This document shows, one piece after another, positions 17,088-26,566 of a stretch of 40,463 nucleotides of DNA. The DNA is taken from positions 1 to 40,463 of the forward strand of contig MLAK01000893.1 of the NCBI GenBank assembly GCA_001839685.1, in the 5' to 3' direction. Below the pieces are notes generated by a model. The model was not told the origin of the DNA. It ran no database searches and saw nothing but the letters and a program-made list of their open reading frames with translations. The translations under genes and the position numbers were made by a program. This stretch comes from Tritrichomonas foetus. Taxonomy: Eukaryota; Parabasalia; Tritrichomonadida; Tritrichomonadidae. Within the stretch, counting starts at the first letter, position 1, and every line of letters starts with the position of its first letter.

Positions 17088-17426
17088 ATGAAGGCATTTT
17101 TAATGTTTCATTTCTCTTCAGAAAAATTTCATCATTTCAAGAAAAAAAATATTTTTCTATTTTTCATTCCAGAAATCAAAAAATTTCATTCACTATTATG
17201 TGAGAAATTAAAGAAAAAATTCAGAAAAAGCTGAAGATCTTAAAATGAGGAAAACAAAGAAAATCACATAAATCACTCTGGAATTCGAAGGATAATTCAT
17301 TCAGAAGAAATTGCAAAAATCATTCGAAAAGATGAAGTTAATCATTTCATCGATTATATTTCAAGAATTGATTTCGATATTCATTCTAAAACTCACCTAT
17401 CATATAAGGCTGTTACCAATCGATGA
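17088..17426 (+). pseudogene. Relic resembling the N-terminal region of trichomonad ankyrin (DUF3447-type) proteins
   Basis: One frame runs from ATG 17088 to TGA 17424 with two stops close together (TGA 17232, TAA 17241). Before them is FFIPEIKKFHSLLCEKLKKK; after them AKIIRKDEVNHFIDYISRID. The order 'aromatic-PEIK-F' then 'I-IIR-D-V--FI-Y' recalls the region before the ankyrin repeats in a large trichomonad family. The ankyrin repeats themselves are missing. This assignment rests on memory of the family pattern, not on an alignment. Confidence 0.35.
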
Positions 17427-17519
17427 AGCATTACACATGCATCAATATAAATTTCAGGTGTTTATGCCAAATTATTTAAAACAAAGTTTGTATTGCCATA
17501 AAAATTTGTCAAAAAATGT

Positions 17520-17590
17520 AATGTTCGAAGAAACATAGTATTCATGATGAATACATACCAAGAATCCTTGAAAATGTTTCTTCGAACATT
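17520..17590. repeat. 17-base perfect inverted repeat at the end of the ALG1-like gene
   Basis: AATGTTCGAAGAAACAT (17520-17536) is the reverse complement of 17574-17590. The right arm encodes the MFEET residues near the ALG1-like C-terminus; the left arm lies beyond the stop codon. The 37-base spacer contains a second palindrome, TATTCAT-G-ATGAATA. The RNA could form a long hairpin, or this is the edge of an inverted duplication. Confidence 0.8.
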
Positions 17591-18831
17591 AAATCTGCTT
17601 TTTTGGAAAATGATTCATTATTCATTCTCATTTTGGATAAGTCTATCGAATTGTCTATAAATATCTTTTTCATTATCGGTGATAAATCCTTAATATCTTG
17701 AATATAAATTCCATTCACATTTTCTTCCAGTATTTCATTGGAGCATCCATATTTCAGAGCAATGATTGGCACTCCGCATGCTGCAGCATTCATCACGTGA
17801 GGATCAACTTCCATGATACTGTGAGAATTACTCAAACATAAACAAACATCACATGCTCTTAAAATCATTGGATAAGCATCATATTGAAAAGGAACGAAAT
17901 GAAACTTCGCATTTTCGATTTCAAGATCTTTCAATTTTTCACGAAACATTTGACTTGATTTACCACTTCCAAATAAAACGAAATTAATGGAAATTTTATT
18001 TTTGATTAGATAACTTTTTAAATAATTAGCAGAATCAATTAAATTATTCATTAGTTCATGCGAAAATTGTGGAATAGGGACACCAATCAATTTTGAATGA
18101 ATATCAATGTTCATCATTTCACAAACTTTGCTTTTAATTTCATAATAAGAGTTAAATGTATTATTCAATAATACTTGGTTAACATTCTTTGTGTGATTGT
18201 TATTATTTTCTTGAGTTTGCTGTATTTCAGGGAATTCGATTTGATGAGCTGTGAATTCTAAAGTTTGATTTGATTTTGATGTGCTTTGAGAAAACGATCT
18301 ATCAGGGATATTTGGAATAACATATGATTTAATACCTCCAAGTTTAAGAATTACTTCCATAGAATGTGTTGAACATATGATATAATCGGCATATGAAAGC
18401 ATTTTTTTGGAAATTACACACGAAAAAAATGATTCAAACCAATCAAAATTCGAAACATCAAAAATTAAAGCTGCTTCTTTTATTTTTGATAAAATTAAAC
18501 CACATAACGTTTCAGTAAAATAATAATCTGTTGATGAAATGATTAATTTAACAGAAGGAGTATTAACAGCAATTCCAATTATTTGAATTAAATAAAAAAG
18601 AAATTGAAAAGGCCAAAAAATTGTATTTAAAATTATAGGTAAACTAAAAAATGGGAATATATACCGAATAACAAGGTTCGGCAATTTCTCTAATTCTGAA
18701 GGTAAATCAGAGATATCAAAACCAACTAGGTAAACCTTAAACTTTTTATCAACAATAAGTTTTTTAGTATATCTAAGAATTCTTTCATTGCGTCCAACAT
18801 CAGAAAAACTGAATATCAAAGCAGAATTCAT
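17542..18831 (-). CDS. ALG1: ALG1-like beta-1,4-mannosyltransferase (GT33)
   Basis: 429 residues from ATG 18831; the frame extends upstream only to a TTG. The start MNSALIFSFSDVGRNERILR has the DVGRxxR signature of ALG1, followed by KVYLVGFDISDLPSEL like the ALG1 'LLGF' segment. Hydrophobic residues ~68-100 (FFSLPIILNTIFWPFQFLFY) would be the membrane-associated part. The C-terminal nucleotide-sugar region reads DVCLCLSNSHSIMEVDPHVM, then AAACGVPIIALKYGCSNEIL and NGIYI. ALG1 adds the first mannose to dolichol-PP-GlcNAc2 on the cytosolic face of the ER. An Asn/Gln-rich insert sits in the middle. An initiator-like TCACA lies 9 bases before the ATG. It is divergent from the next gene by only ~100 bases. 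Confidence 0.8.
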   Translation of the reverse strand: MNSALIFSFSDVGRNERILRYTKKLIVDKKFKVYLVGFDISDLPSELEKLPNLVIRYIFPFFSLPIILNTIFWPFQFLFYLIQIIGIAVNTPSVKLIISSTDYYFTETLCGLILSKIKEAALIFDVSNFDWFESFFSCVISKKMLSYADYIICSTHSMEVILKLGGIKSYVIPNIPDRSFSQSTSKSNQTLEFTAHQIEFPEIQQTQENNNNHTKNVNQVLLNNTFNSYYEIKSKVCEMMNIDIHSKLIGVPIPQFSHELMNNLIDSANYLKSYLIKNKISINFVLFGSGKSSQMFREKLKDLEIENAKFHFVPFQYDAYPMILRACDVCLCLSNSHSIMEVDPHVMNAAACGVPIIALKYGCSNEILEENVNGIYIQDIKDLSPIMKKIFIDNSIDLSKMRMNNESFSKKADLMFEETFSRILGMYSS

Positions 18832-18840
18832 AGATATATA

Positions 18841-18845
18841 TGTGA
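18841..18845 (-). promoter_or_regulatory. Initiator-like element TCACA
   Basis: Minus-strand TCACA, 9 bases before ATG 18831, fits TCA(C/T)(A/T) and supports that start over the upstream TTG. Confidence 0.5.
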
Positions 18846-18934
18846 ACTGTAATGTTAACAAATCAAATATTAACTACATCAAAAATTAACCATATTTATA
18901 AAAAATTGACCTTATACTTCCTTTTCCTATTTGT

Positions 18935-20638
18935 ATGATATCTTACAAAGGGTTAACACCCAAAAAAGGGTTGAATGGAATTATGCATTATCATCACAAT
19001 CAGTATAATAATTTTAATTCAAATGAGATGGAAGATTTAGATCCAGAATATGCTGATCCAGATGATCCTGAAATTATAATTGAAACTTTAATCACACAAA
19101 TGAATAAAATTAAAGAAATGATGAGGAATTCTGAAGATGGATCAATTGAATTTGATTTTCCTTTACCAGACATTATTTCTGACATTTTGTGCAGCATTAC
19201 TCAATCAACAAAATCAACATTAGTTCCAGATGAGCTTGTAATGGATCCAATTATTTTTATGTTCATTGATAAAATTATTCAAAATTTTAGTGAAAATGAA
19301 AGAATGATAAATTTTGTTGCTACTTTTTATTTAAATATAACATTTTATGAATTTAATGATATAATGCAAGTAATCCTTAATAAGTTTGATTATTTTCTTA
19401 ATATTCCTTTTCTTGAAGCGAAGAATTCCTACATCAATTCATTAACGAATCTCCTCGTTGATCCAAAACCACGCCAACTTATTGTTGATTTGGAAATTCC
19501 AATTCTAATTTTGGAAATTATGATGAATTCAAAAGACATTCTCAATTTTAGTTGTGTTCAATTTTTACATAATCTTGCATGCTGTTTTTTAAGTGAAGAA
19601 ATTGAAATCAATCCTGAAATATTTACTCTTTCACTTAATATTTTGATTTTAATTCTTTTGAAATTTACAAATATTAATTTTACCGATGTATCAAACAACT
19701 CAAATGAAACGAATAACTCAATGATAATTGAAAATAAAGATACTCATATTACACCAGCTGACAATCGTAGTAATAAAAGTAATAGTGACACAATGAATAA
19801 CCATCCCGCTGCTGATAATGAAACTGTGAATAAATCTACTAATGAAATAATAGTTAATAGTAAAATTATGATCCATACTGAACAACCTAATCCGGCTAAT
19901 GATAATATGTTGCAGAATAATGAAATTTTGGCTGAAGATAACTGTGAAAATACTGTTGCTGAATTTGATGCTGTATCCATTTTGAGATATATATGCATTT
20001 TGGTGAGATATCCTTCATTTATGGCATTTGGACTCCAAAATGAACTTGAAAAATGTATATTATCACTTTTAATTCAGAATGATGAACGTATTGCCGATTC
20101 TTTGTTTGAAATTATCACCAATGTTTTAAAGTACTTACAATGTAAATCTATTATTCTCAAATTCAATGGATTCTATGAATTATTTGATAGTCTTTTTGAT
20201 AAATCCATGGATAATGCCAAACTTGAAGGAATTGAACTTCTTACTGTTTTAATTCCAAGTCACATTGAAATTGTTGGACAGCTTAAATCATTTCATTATA
20301 TTATTCAAAATAGCGGAAGTCTTTTTTTTGAAATGTTTAAAAGTGCTTCAAAATTAATAACTAAATTTCTATACTATCTTCCAAATTCCCTTAACAATGT
20401 ATTTGTTACGCCTGAAATTATAGATATTTTCATTCGCTCTTTAGAATCAAGAGATGAAGAATGCGTTCTTCATGTTTTAGAGTTCTTGCAAAATATTTCA
20501 GACCGAGATCCAATATTTTGGGATCCAATTATTACTAAAAGTGGAATTTTACATATTGCTGAAGAAATCGAAAGCGAAGATAATGAAAAAATTGCCAAAT
20601 TTGCAAGAAATTTATTGAATAATTTTCTTACAAAATAA
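18935..20638 (+). CDS. Armadillo/HEAT-like helical repeat protein 1
   Basis: 567 residues, mostly repeated amphipathic helices rich in Leu, Ile, Asn and Phe, as in armadillo or HEAT folds; for example IPILILEIMMNSKDILNFSC then VQFLHNLACC. Residues ~250-340 are an acidic Asn/Ser/Thr-rich insert, probably an exposed loop. The N-terminus MISYKGLTPKKGLNGIMHYH is basic. Nearest functional analogy is the importin-alpha/armadillo group of this lineage, but the repeats are too diverged to name. It is head-to-head with ALG1 (103 bases between start codons) and tail-to-tail with a second protein of the same type. Confidence 0.75.
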   Translation: MISYKGLTPKKGLNGIMHYHHNQYNNFNSNEMEDLDPEYADPDDPEIIIETLITQMNKIKEMMRNSEDGSIEFDFPLPDIISDILCSITQSTKSTLVPDELVMDPIIFMFIDKIIQNFSENERMINFVATFYLNITFYEFNDIMQVILNKFDYFLNIPFLEAKNSYINSLTNLLVDPKPRQLIVDLEIPILILEIMMNSKDILNFSCVQFLHNLACCFLSEEIEINPEIFTLSLNILILILLKFTNINFTDVSNNSNETNNSMIIENKDTHITPADNRSNKSNSDTMNNHPAADNETVNKSTNEIIVNSKIMIHTEQPNPANDNMLQNNEILAEDNCENTVAEFDAVSILRYICILVRYPSFMAFGLQNELEKCILSLLIQNDERIADSLFEIITNVLKYLQCKSIILKFNGFYELFDSLFDKSMDNAKLEGIELLTVLIPSHIEIVGQLKSFHYIIQNSGSLFFEMFKSASKLITKFLYYLPNSLNNVFVTPEIIDIFIRSLESRDEECVLHVLEFLQNISDRDPIFWDPIITKSGILHIAEEIESEDNEKIAKFARNLLNNFLTK

Positions 20639-20706
20639 CATATTTTCTTCAATTTGTTTTTAATAGATATAAATAAAGATTTTTTATACTTTTCTTTTTC
20701 TTATTC

Positions 20707-20757
20707 TATTTCAAACATTTAGTTTATTTCAAACATTTAGTTTATTTCGAACACTAT
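20707..20757. repeat. 18-base tandem repeat, about 2.6 copies
   Basis: TATTTCAAACATTTAGTT occurs at 20707-20724 and 20725-20742, followed by a diverged partial copy. It lies between the convergent stops of the two armadillo-like genes. Confidence 0.75.
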
Positions 20758-20823
20758 AACATTAAAAAATATATGATAATGATTAGAATCTATCATTATT
20801 TACAATAGTAATTTTATAACTTG

Positions 20824-22185
20824 TTATGATGTTTCTGTATTTTGAACACAGGATGCGAGCATTTCAATCATTTCTGAAAAACCTTGATGAGTTTCAATTA
20901 ATGATGATTGATCTAAAATACTAAAAACGTCATGCGAAGATAAATTCATCAGAAAACTGCGTGACCATTCACAATCACTATTCAACCCAACAATCAAACA
21001 AATAATTTGGGCTGCTAACAATAAAGTCTTTTCTTGGCTTGATTCAATCATTTCAAATAAAAAACAGAATAATTCATTTGGATTAACTAAATAAATCTTT
21101 GTTGGGCAATTTTGCATAATTTTCTCAATCAAAGATAAAAATTTTGTTTTCACAGAAAAAGATTTCATTGAGAGCAAACTATTTAAACCAACTTCATTCA
21201 AAGATATCAACAAAATATGTGAAAAGCTCTGTTTGTATTCAATTACATCGATTAAAACATCAATACAATCTTCATATATAAAATCTTCTTCTTCATTCTT
21301 CGATAAAAGAATAAATAAACTTGGAATAAAACAAATATTTTCAATCAATGGAATTCGAACACAAGTTGAATAGAATGAAAGTGAAGATGAAATGGCTTTT
21401 TCCTTACATGACAATAAAATTTGAATTGATAATTCAAAAATATTTGATGATTTCACAATATTGATGGATTTTTGACTCCATTTGATAGAATTATTAAAGC
21501 AATTAATCAATTCACGATAAATTGATATTTTGTTTGAATTTAGAATTTCATCAGTCATTAAAAAGGATAATATTTGATCTTCAATTTCAAAGTTTTCATA
21601 TAAAAAAATTAAAGAAAAAATCCAAATTTTTAATTTCAAAATTCTGTGTGATAAATTAGGAATCTTGGAAAGAATTTCAATAAGATGAAATTGAATTGCT
21701 TTTAAAGCATAATCTTTCCCTCTATTTATTAAATTGCCAATGATTACCAAAGAAAAATCAACATCAGAGTCATCATCACAAAAATTCTGAAGAATTGAAG
21801 TTAAAATTTGAAAAATATTATCTGGTGGCGTATATAATGACTTTTTACTGAAGTTGACGAGAATTGTTAAGACAAAAGATCTCGTTTCATCAAATTGCAG
21901 ATATTGATAAAGAATAGAAAAATGATCTCGAGTGAATGAACGTAAAATCATATTTGAAAAATGATTGGATAATTCCATTAATGACAGTAAAGATTGGTAA
22001 CGAGTATCATTATCTTCACTTAATAATTCATTGATAGAATCAAATATGATATGATCGTTTTCAATATTAACAATAGATTTATGAGATAATTGAGCAAAAT
22101 ATTCTTCATCCTCAGCTATTTGATTTTCCTCTTGACTTTTTTTAATTCTTTGATTTTGTCGAATCTGTAATGACAAATTTTGCAT
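20824..22185 (-). CDS. Armadillo-like helical repeat protein 2 (importin-alpha-like N-terminus)
   Basis: 453 residues from ATG 22185; the frame opens one codon earlier with GTG. The N-terminus LQIRQNQRIKKSQEENQIAE is basic then acidic, similar in character to an importin-beta-binding segment. The rest is helical repeats: LSEDNDTRYQSLLSLMELSN, FVLTILVNFSKKS, and so on to the end. The layout resembles divergent importin-alpha proteins, which carry NLS cargo to the nucleus, but the conserved Trp/Asn ladder is not obvious. Tail-to-tail with gene 18935-20638; both may descend from one duplication. Confidence 0.72.
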   Translation of the reverse strand: MQNLSLQIRQNQRIKKSQEENQIAEDEEYFAQLSHKSIVNIENDHIIFDSINELLSEDNDTRYQSLLSLMELSNHFSNMILRSFTRDHFSILYQYLQFDETRSFVLTILVNFSKKSLYTPPDNIFQILTSILQNFCDDDSDVDFSLVIIGNLINRGKDYALKAIQFHLIEILSKIPNLSHRILKLKIWIFSLIFLYENFEIEDQILSFLMTDEILNSNKISIYRELINCFNNSIKWSQKSINIVKSSNIFELSIQILLSCKEKAISSSLSFYSTCVRIPLIENICFIPSLFILLSKNEEEDFIYEDCIDVLIDVIEYKQSFSHILLISLNEVGLNSLLSMKSFSVKTKFLSLIEKIMQNCPTKIYLVNPNELFCFLFEMIESSQEKTLLLAAQIICLIVGLNSDCEWSRSFLMNLSSHDVFSILDQSSLIETHQGFSEMIEMLASCVQNTETS

Positions 22186-22788
22186 CACAATTCTTTTTAT
22201 AAATCACGACCGTTTGTATCGTGATCATGAAAGGTCAAATGAAAAGTCAAATTTTATTGGCTAAAATAAATGACACTGCAAAATTTTCCAAAAGTTAAAA
22301 ATCGACACAATTCAAAAGATTGATGATCGATTGAATGATATCCCCTACCTTTGGAATTTCACCAGAATGAAATTTTTTACTAAACTATTTATTGTTTAAT
22401 ATACATTTTCATATCGTGTTTTGTTGAAGAACATACAGAAAAAATATATACTTTTTTCAAGATATTGGAAAAATACATCATGAATTTGAGAAGATAATCC
22501 TCACAAATTTGAATGTCTCCTCATAATAATATGAAAATTACTTCTTTTAGATTTATCTTTGCTTGATAGATTGAAACTGGCAATCCAATGGGATAAATCC
22601 TTTTTAGTAATTAATTGCTCAAACAATTCAATTTTTTAAAAGATCAAAAGATTGCTAAATGCTAATAGTTCCCAAACAGTTTTTTGGCTACCTTTCACAA
22701 AGATGGAAAATTGAATGAAAATAAATTCAATTTTCAATGTGTTATACAATTTTTTTGTAAGGGGAATAGAAAGCGTATTTTCCAACGA
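22186..22788. other. Divergent intergenic region
   Basis: About 600 bases between armadillo 2 and the CAMK-like kinase. TATCGT (22217-22222) matches the Myb-site core, and GGTCAA lies at 22233-22238. An in-frame extension of the kinase to 22684 lacks an ATG and is treated as non-coding. Confidence 0.45.
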
Positions 22789-23820
22789 ATGCAAGTAGCA
22801 GCCAGGAAAGGAAAGCTTCCCTACAGTATCGGTCTTTATACATTTATCGAGCAAATTGGTCACGGCGGCTTTTCAGAAGTCTACAAAGTCACGCATCGAA
22901 CGTTCAAAAATTATTTCGTCGCAAAAGCTATGCGAACAGATCCTTCAGAAACTGAATCTAAGTGGGAAGTTTTTGAAGCAGAAGTCAAAGCTTTGTCCGC
23001 TTTAAGCCATCCAAATATTATCAGATTATACGATCACTTCAAACAAGGCAACCAGTTCTACCTTGTTCTCGAGTATTGCCCAAATGGAAGTTTGCACGAC
23101 GAATCAATGGCCCAAGGCGGAATTAAAGTCAGTCGTTTTTATGAGCTCGGCCGAGAAATTGTGGAAGCACTCGCTTACTGTCATAAGAATGGAGTCGCGC
23201 ATCGTGATATTAAGCCAGGAAACGTATTATTAGACCCCTATTATCGAGCGAAAATTGCAGATTTCGGATTATGCGCAAAAACGAATGCAGAAGAACTAAC
23301 CGAAAATTTTGGCGGCTCTCTTTCATTTTTAGCACCAGAAATCTTTCAAAAAAAGCCGCACAACGCAATGATGGCTGACGTGTGGGCACTTGGTGTCACT
23401 TTTGCAACAATTCTGATGGCCCGGACGCCTTGGAACAGTGACTCGCTTGGTGGTCTGAAAAAGCTGATTGCATCTGCCAAGTTTAGATTGTCTCACCGAA
23501 TTCCTGACATTTTACAAGACTTAATTAAAAAGATGATCGTTGTGGAACCAACTGAACGTTTAACAATGCAAGAAATTTTGAACCATCCATTTTTCTCACA
23601 GGCACCACCAGTCCCTAGAAAGTTTTCAAGTGCAGTCATCACAAAATCGTCTTTTTCATTGATCAAATACGAAACAGACAAAAAAGACCAGCCAACAAGG
23701 GCAACAGACAGCTTTTTAATTCATGCAGCACAATCCAACCTGATCCTTGAATCACGCTTTCATCCAACTGTGGATACACCCCTTACATCTGGATCAGACG
23801 ATATTTTGACTTTCGCGTGA
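22789..23820 (+). CDS. CAMK/AMPK-like Ser/Thr protein kinase
   Basis: 343 residues from the first in-frame ATG at 22789 (MQVAARKGKLPYSIGLYTFI); the frame is open earlier but only from TTG. The kinase domain covers ~15-277: GHGGFSEVY loop (24-32), Lys in VAKAM (K46), Glu in the C-helix, HRDIKPGN (138-145), DFG (158-160), APE, and a final LNHPFF. All catalytic residues are present. The style (IGHGGFSEVYK, YCPNGSLHD, DVWALGVTFATILMARTPW) is CAMK/AMPK-like, as is common in trichomonads. The ~65-residue tail has no domain. The stop is TGA. Substrate unknown. Confidence 0.9.
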   Translation: MQVAARKGKLPYSIGLYTFIEQIGHGGFSEVYKVTHRTFKNYFVAKAMRTDPSETESKWEVFEAEVKALSALSHPNIIRLYDHFKQGNQFYLVLEYCPNGSLHDESMAQGGIKVSRFYELGREIVEALAYCHKNGVAHRDIKPGNVLLDPYYRAKIADFGLCAKTNAEELTENFGGSLSFLAPEIFQKKPHNAMMADVWALGVTFATILMARTPWNSDSLGGLKKLIASAKFRLSHRIPDILQDLIKKMIVVEPTERLTMQEILNHPFFSQAPPVPRKFSSAVITKSSFSLIKYETDKKDQPTRATDSFLIHAAQSNLILESRFHPTVDTPLTSGSDDILTFA

Positions 23821-24258
23821 GTTTTATATTTTTGTTTTTTATAAATGTTTCAAATTTTTTGTGTTTCATACAAAAATTATGATTTTTAGTTTATTTTCTC
23901 TAAACTTTCCAAAAGAAGCTGTAGAATTTTATGTGTGCTGTTTAACAAACTTAATTTATTCTTTTTGCATTAGTTTAATTTAGTTAATCTGCTGTTTTCT
24001 GATAATGGGAAATAAAGGGCGAATTCTCTTTTCTGCAATTTTAGAAAAGGTTCATTTCAGTCCAAGAATATAATTACAATGATTGTTTTAATAGTATACA
24101 ATTGGAGATTCCGAGTACATAAATTTCGATTCAAACAAAAATAAAAGCAATATGTAGGCTTATCTAAAAAAGCCATAATATATTATAGAAATATTTATTT
24201 AGATAATTTTTTTTGTTCAAGAATAAAATAACGAAAAATGTAAATTCATGAAAGAAAA
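23821..24258. other. Convergent intergenic region, nothing seen
   Basis: About 440 bases of A+T-rich DNA between the 3' ends of the kinase and Rab genes. No repeat, fold or open frame that I can support. Confidence 0.5.
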
Positions 24259-24924
24259 TTAGCACGCACATGCTTTCTTATCATTTGCCGTATTCCCTGA
24301 AATTGAAACGCCTGGTCTTGGCTGCAACATATTTTTCTTCATATCACCACCAAGTCCACTTTTAGAGTATGTGTCAATAATTGTAGATATCAATTCAGAA
24401 AACGCTTCAGAAACGTTTGTTTTTTCGAGGGCTGATGTTTCGAAAAATAGCAATTTTTCCTTTTCTGCGTAACTTTTTCCGTCTGCAAGGCTGACTGAAC
24501 GAAGCTGGGCTAAATCTGATTTATTTCCAATAAGCATAATAACGAGATTCTGATCTGTATTATCTCTTAATTCTTTCATCCATCTGTCGAGCGAAGAAAA
24601 CGAAATTGATGAGGTGATGTCATAGAGAATCATAGCCCCATTGGCGCCCTTGTAGTAGGCAGACGTGATAGCGCGATATCTTTCTTGACCTGCAGTATCC
24701 CAAATTTGGGCCTTGACCGTTTTGTTTTTAATTTGAATGGTTTTTGTAGCAAATTCGACTCCGATTGTAGTTTTCGAGTCTGCATTAAATTGATTTCGAG
24801 CGAATTGAGAAAGGAGGTTTGATTTTCCAACACCTGAATCACCAATAAGAACAATCTTTATCAGATAATCGGGTTCCGCTGACTCCATAGGTAAAATTGC
24901 TGCGGCAGATGCTTGATGAGACAT
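24259..24924 (-). CDS. RAB11: Rab11-like small GTPase
   Basis: 221 residues. P-loop GDSGVGKS (28-35), switch I TTIGVEF (52-58), WDTAGQE (75-81), NKSD (134-137) and ETSAL (162-166) give an active Rab GTPase. [18 protein letters not shown], then [20 protein letters not shown], closely follows the Rab11 subfamily, which controls recycling endosome and late secretory traffic. The C-terminus CAC is a double-cysteine geranylgeranylation signal for membrane anchoring. An N-terminal extension of about 18 residues before the core ([18 protein letters not shown]) is longer than in most Rabs. Rab families are greatly expanded in trichomonads, so the exact paralogue cannot be fixed here. Confidence 0.95.
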   Translation of the reverse strand: MSHQASAAAILPMESAEPDYLIKIVLIGDSGVGKSNLLSQFARNQFNADSKTTIGVEFATKTIQIKNKTVKAQIWDTAGQERYRAITSAYYKGANGAMILYDITSSISFSSLDRWMKELRDNTDQNLVIMLIGNKSDLAQLRSVSLADGKSYAEKEKLLFFETSALEKTNVSEAFSELISTIIDTYSKSGLGGDMKKNMLQPRPGVSISGNTANDKKACAC

Positions 24925-25402
24925 TTATTGGGAAAAAAATAAACTAAAATTGAATCAATATGAATATCATTACATAGAAATTTATCTACTTTTTGAATAA
25001 TATGACGATAACACATTTTCAATTTTGATATCATTGATCGTAAAAGTGGGGTTGAAGGTAATATGAATTCTATTCAATTTATTTTTATCGAGGCATCTCT
25101 TTATTAAAAATAAAATTAAATAGGCAGATAATAAATTACAACATGTATGTAATTTCATTATAGAGTATGAATTTCATACAATGAAACTACATCATTCATG
25201 TAATTCCTTTATTTCAATGAATACTCACAAAAATTTCAAAGACAATGAATGAATAGTGTGAACTTTTCGTGATCATGTCATGATGTTATTGTGAACTTAT
25301 TGATTTTATTTTTTTGTATGTTAAGGTGAATTTTTTAACCAATTATATTCAAAAATGAAAGACGGCAATTGATTTTTTGAATCCCTTTGTTAATCTGACA
25401 AA
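24925..25402. other. Divergent intergenic region, nothing specific
   Basis: About 480 bases between Rab and PROPPIN starts. A+T-rich with short palindromic TTTCAT/ATGAAA pieces around 25165-25190. No gene. Confidence 0.45.
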
Positions 25403-26332
25403 ATGAGTGATATTACCTCTATTTCACTTTCCAATGATTCATCAAGCTTCGCAATCTGCTACTTAAATACCTTTCATGTGTACTCAACACATCCAATCAA
25501 GCGCAAATATCAGAAAGAATTCCCGAAGTCCAAATTGCGGAACATTTCCACAACTTCTGACGGTACATTTGTGGCCTTTGTTGCGAAAAATAAAGAAGTA
25601 TCAACGGTGTATTTATGGAACAATTTCTATGGCGAATGTCATTGTAAAATCGAATTTCGAGCGAATGTCACAAACATCCTTTTGACGCCCCAACTCATGC
25701 TTATTGCACTCGACGACTCATTTTGCATATATAACATTCAAACAAAGTCAATGCAGCTCGAACAGAAAACATACGAGAATCCCAAAGGTGCAGCGGATTT
25801 ATGCACCTCAAGCGACGGACTCCTCCTTGCAGTTTGTGGAAAACAGATGGGATACGTACAAGTCCTCGAATACGGATCAGTCAATCCACCAATTAATTTC
25901 CAAGCGGCAAAGCATCCAATCACTCAATTGAAATTCAGTCCAGACAGTTCACTTTTGGCAACAGCCAGTGAAAAAGGAACATTAATTAGAATATTTGATT
26001 CGATGACGGGAACAGCACTTTGCATCTTCAGACGTGGCGCTTTAACCTCATCAATCCTTTCAATGTCCTTCTCACCAAATAACCACCACTTAATTGCTGT
26101 TAGTGAGAATGGGACAATCCATCTTTTCCCAGCAGATGCAAGAAATGCGAATCAGAATGATCCACCGCGTGCTATTGCAAAGTTTAAGATTGATAAATCG
26201 AGCTTGATTTCATCGTCTTTCAGAAGTGAAAATGAATTAATCGTTTTAGCAGGAACCGGCCATATTTATCTTGTTGATTGCAGTCAAGGTACGCTTGATC
26301 TTGTTAAGAAATCTCTTGCGTTTGAAATTTAA
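25403..26332 (+). CDS. ATG18: PROPPIN (Atg18/WIPI family) beta-propeller
   Basis: 309 residues. WD40-like blades run through the protein. The defining FRRG phosphoinositide-binding motif is intact at residues 209-212, in TALCIFRRGALTSSILSMSF, preceded by the usual LIRIFD strand. PROPPINs bind PI3P and PI(3,5)P2 on autophagosomal and endosomal membranes. The short length and compact C-terminus resemble WIPI3/4 (WDR45/WDR45B). Its presence, with Raptor in the same window, is consistent with TOR-linked autophagy control. ATG 25403 is the first in the frame; CCTTTGTTA lies about 20 bases upstream instead of a TCA-type initiator. Confidence 0.93.
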   Translation: MSDITSISLSNDSSSFAICYLNTFHVYSTHPIKRKYQKEFPKSKLRNISTTSDGTFVAFVAKNKEVSTVYLWNNFYGECHCKIEFRANVTNILLTPQLMLIALDDSFCIYNIQTKSMQLEQKTYENPKGAADLCTSSDGLLLAVCGKQMGYVQVLEYGSVNPPINFQAAKHPITQLKFSPDSSLLATASEKGTLIRIFDSMTGTALCIFRRGALTSSILSMSFSPNNHHLIAVSENGTIHLFPADARNANQNDPPRAIAKFKIDKSSLISSSFRSENELIVLAGTGHIYLVDCSQGTLDLVKKSLAFEI

Positions 26333-26566
26333 GCGAAGAACCAAGAAAGAAAGATGTATTTTATTCCTTTATTAACGTACGTTTAAAATAAAATGTAGTA
26401 AACTTTTTCTTTGTTAGAAATTCATTTCAATTTTTCTTTGCCAGCCATATAGCCTTACAAATTTTCTTTCAGAAAAACTCCCAAAATTTACACAAAAATT
26501 TCTATTAAAAAGTTAGTTAGATGGTGGACCAAGGTCAAACCGTTATGCTTTGGCCTTTTTGGAAAT

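Larger units (their letters stand above)
16694..17541. other. Intergenic region with T tract and gene relic
   Basis: About 850 bases: a 43-codon ORF with a hydrophobic start (16833-16964), a 50-base T tract (16999-17048), an ankyrin-family-like relic (17088-17426), and the left arm of a 17-base inverted repeat. Confidence 0.6.

Noticed and set aside
22684..22788. N-terminal extension of the CAMK-like kinase
   Set aside because: Its first codon is TTG, and the first in-frame ATG is at 22789, directly before the kinase domain.
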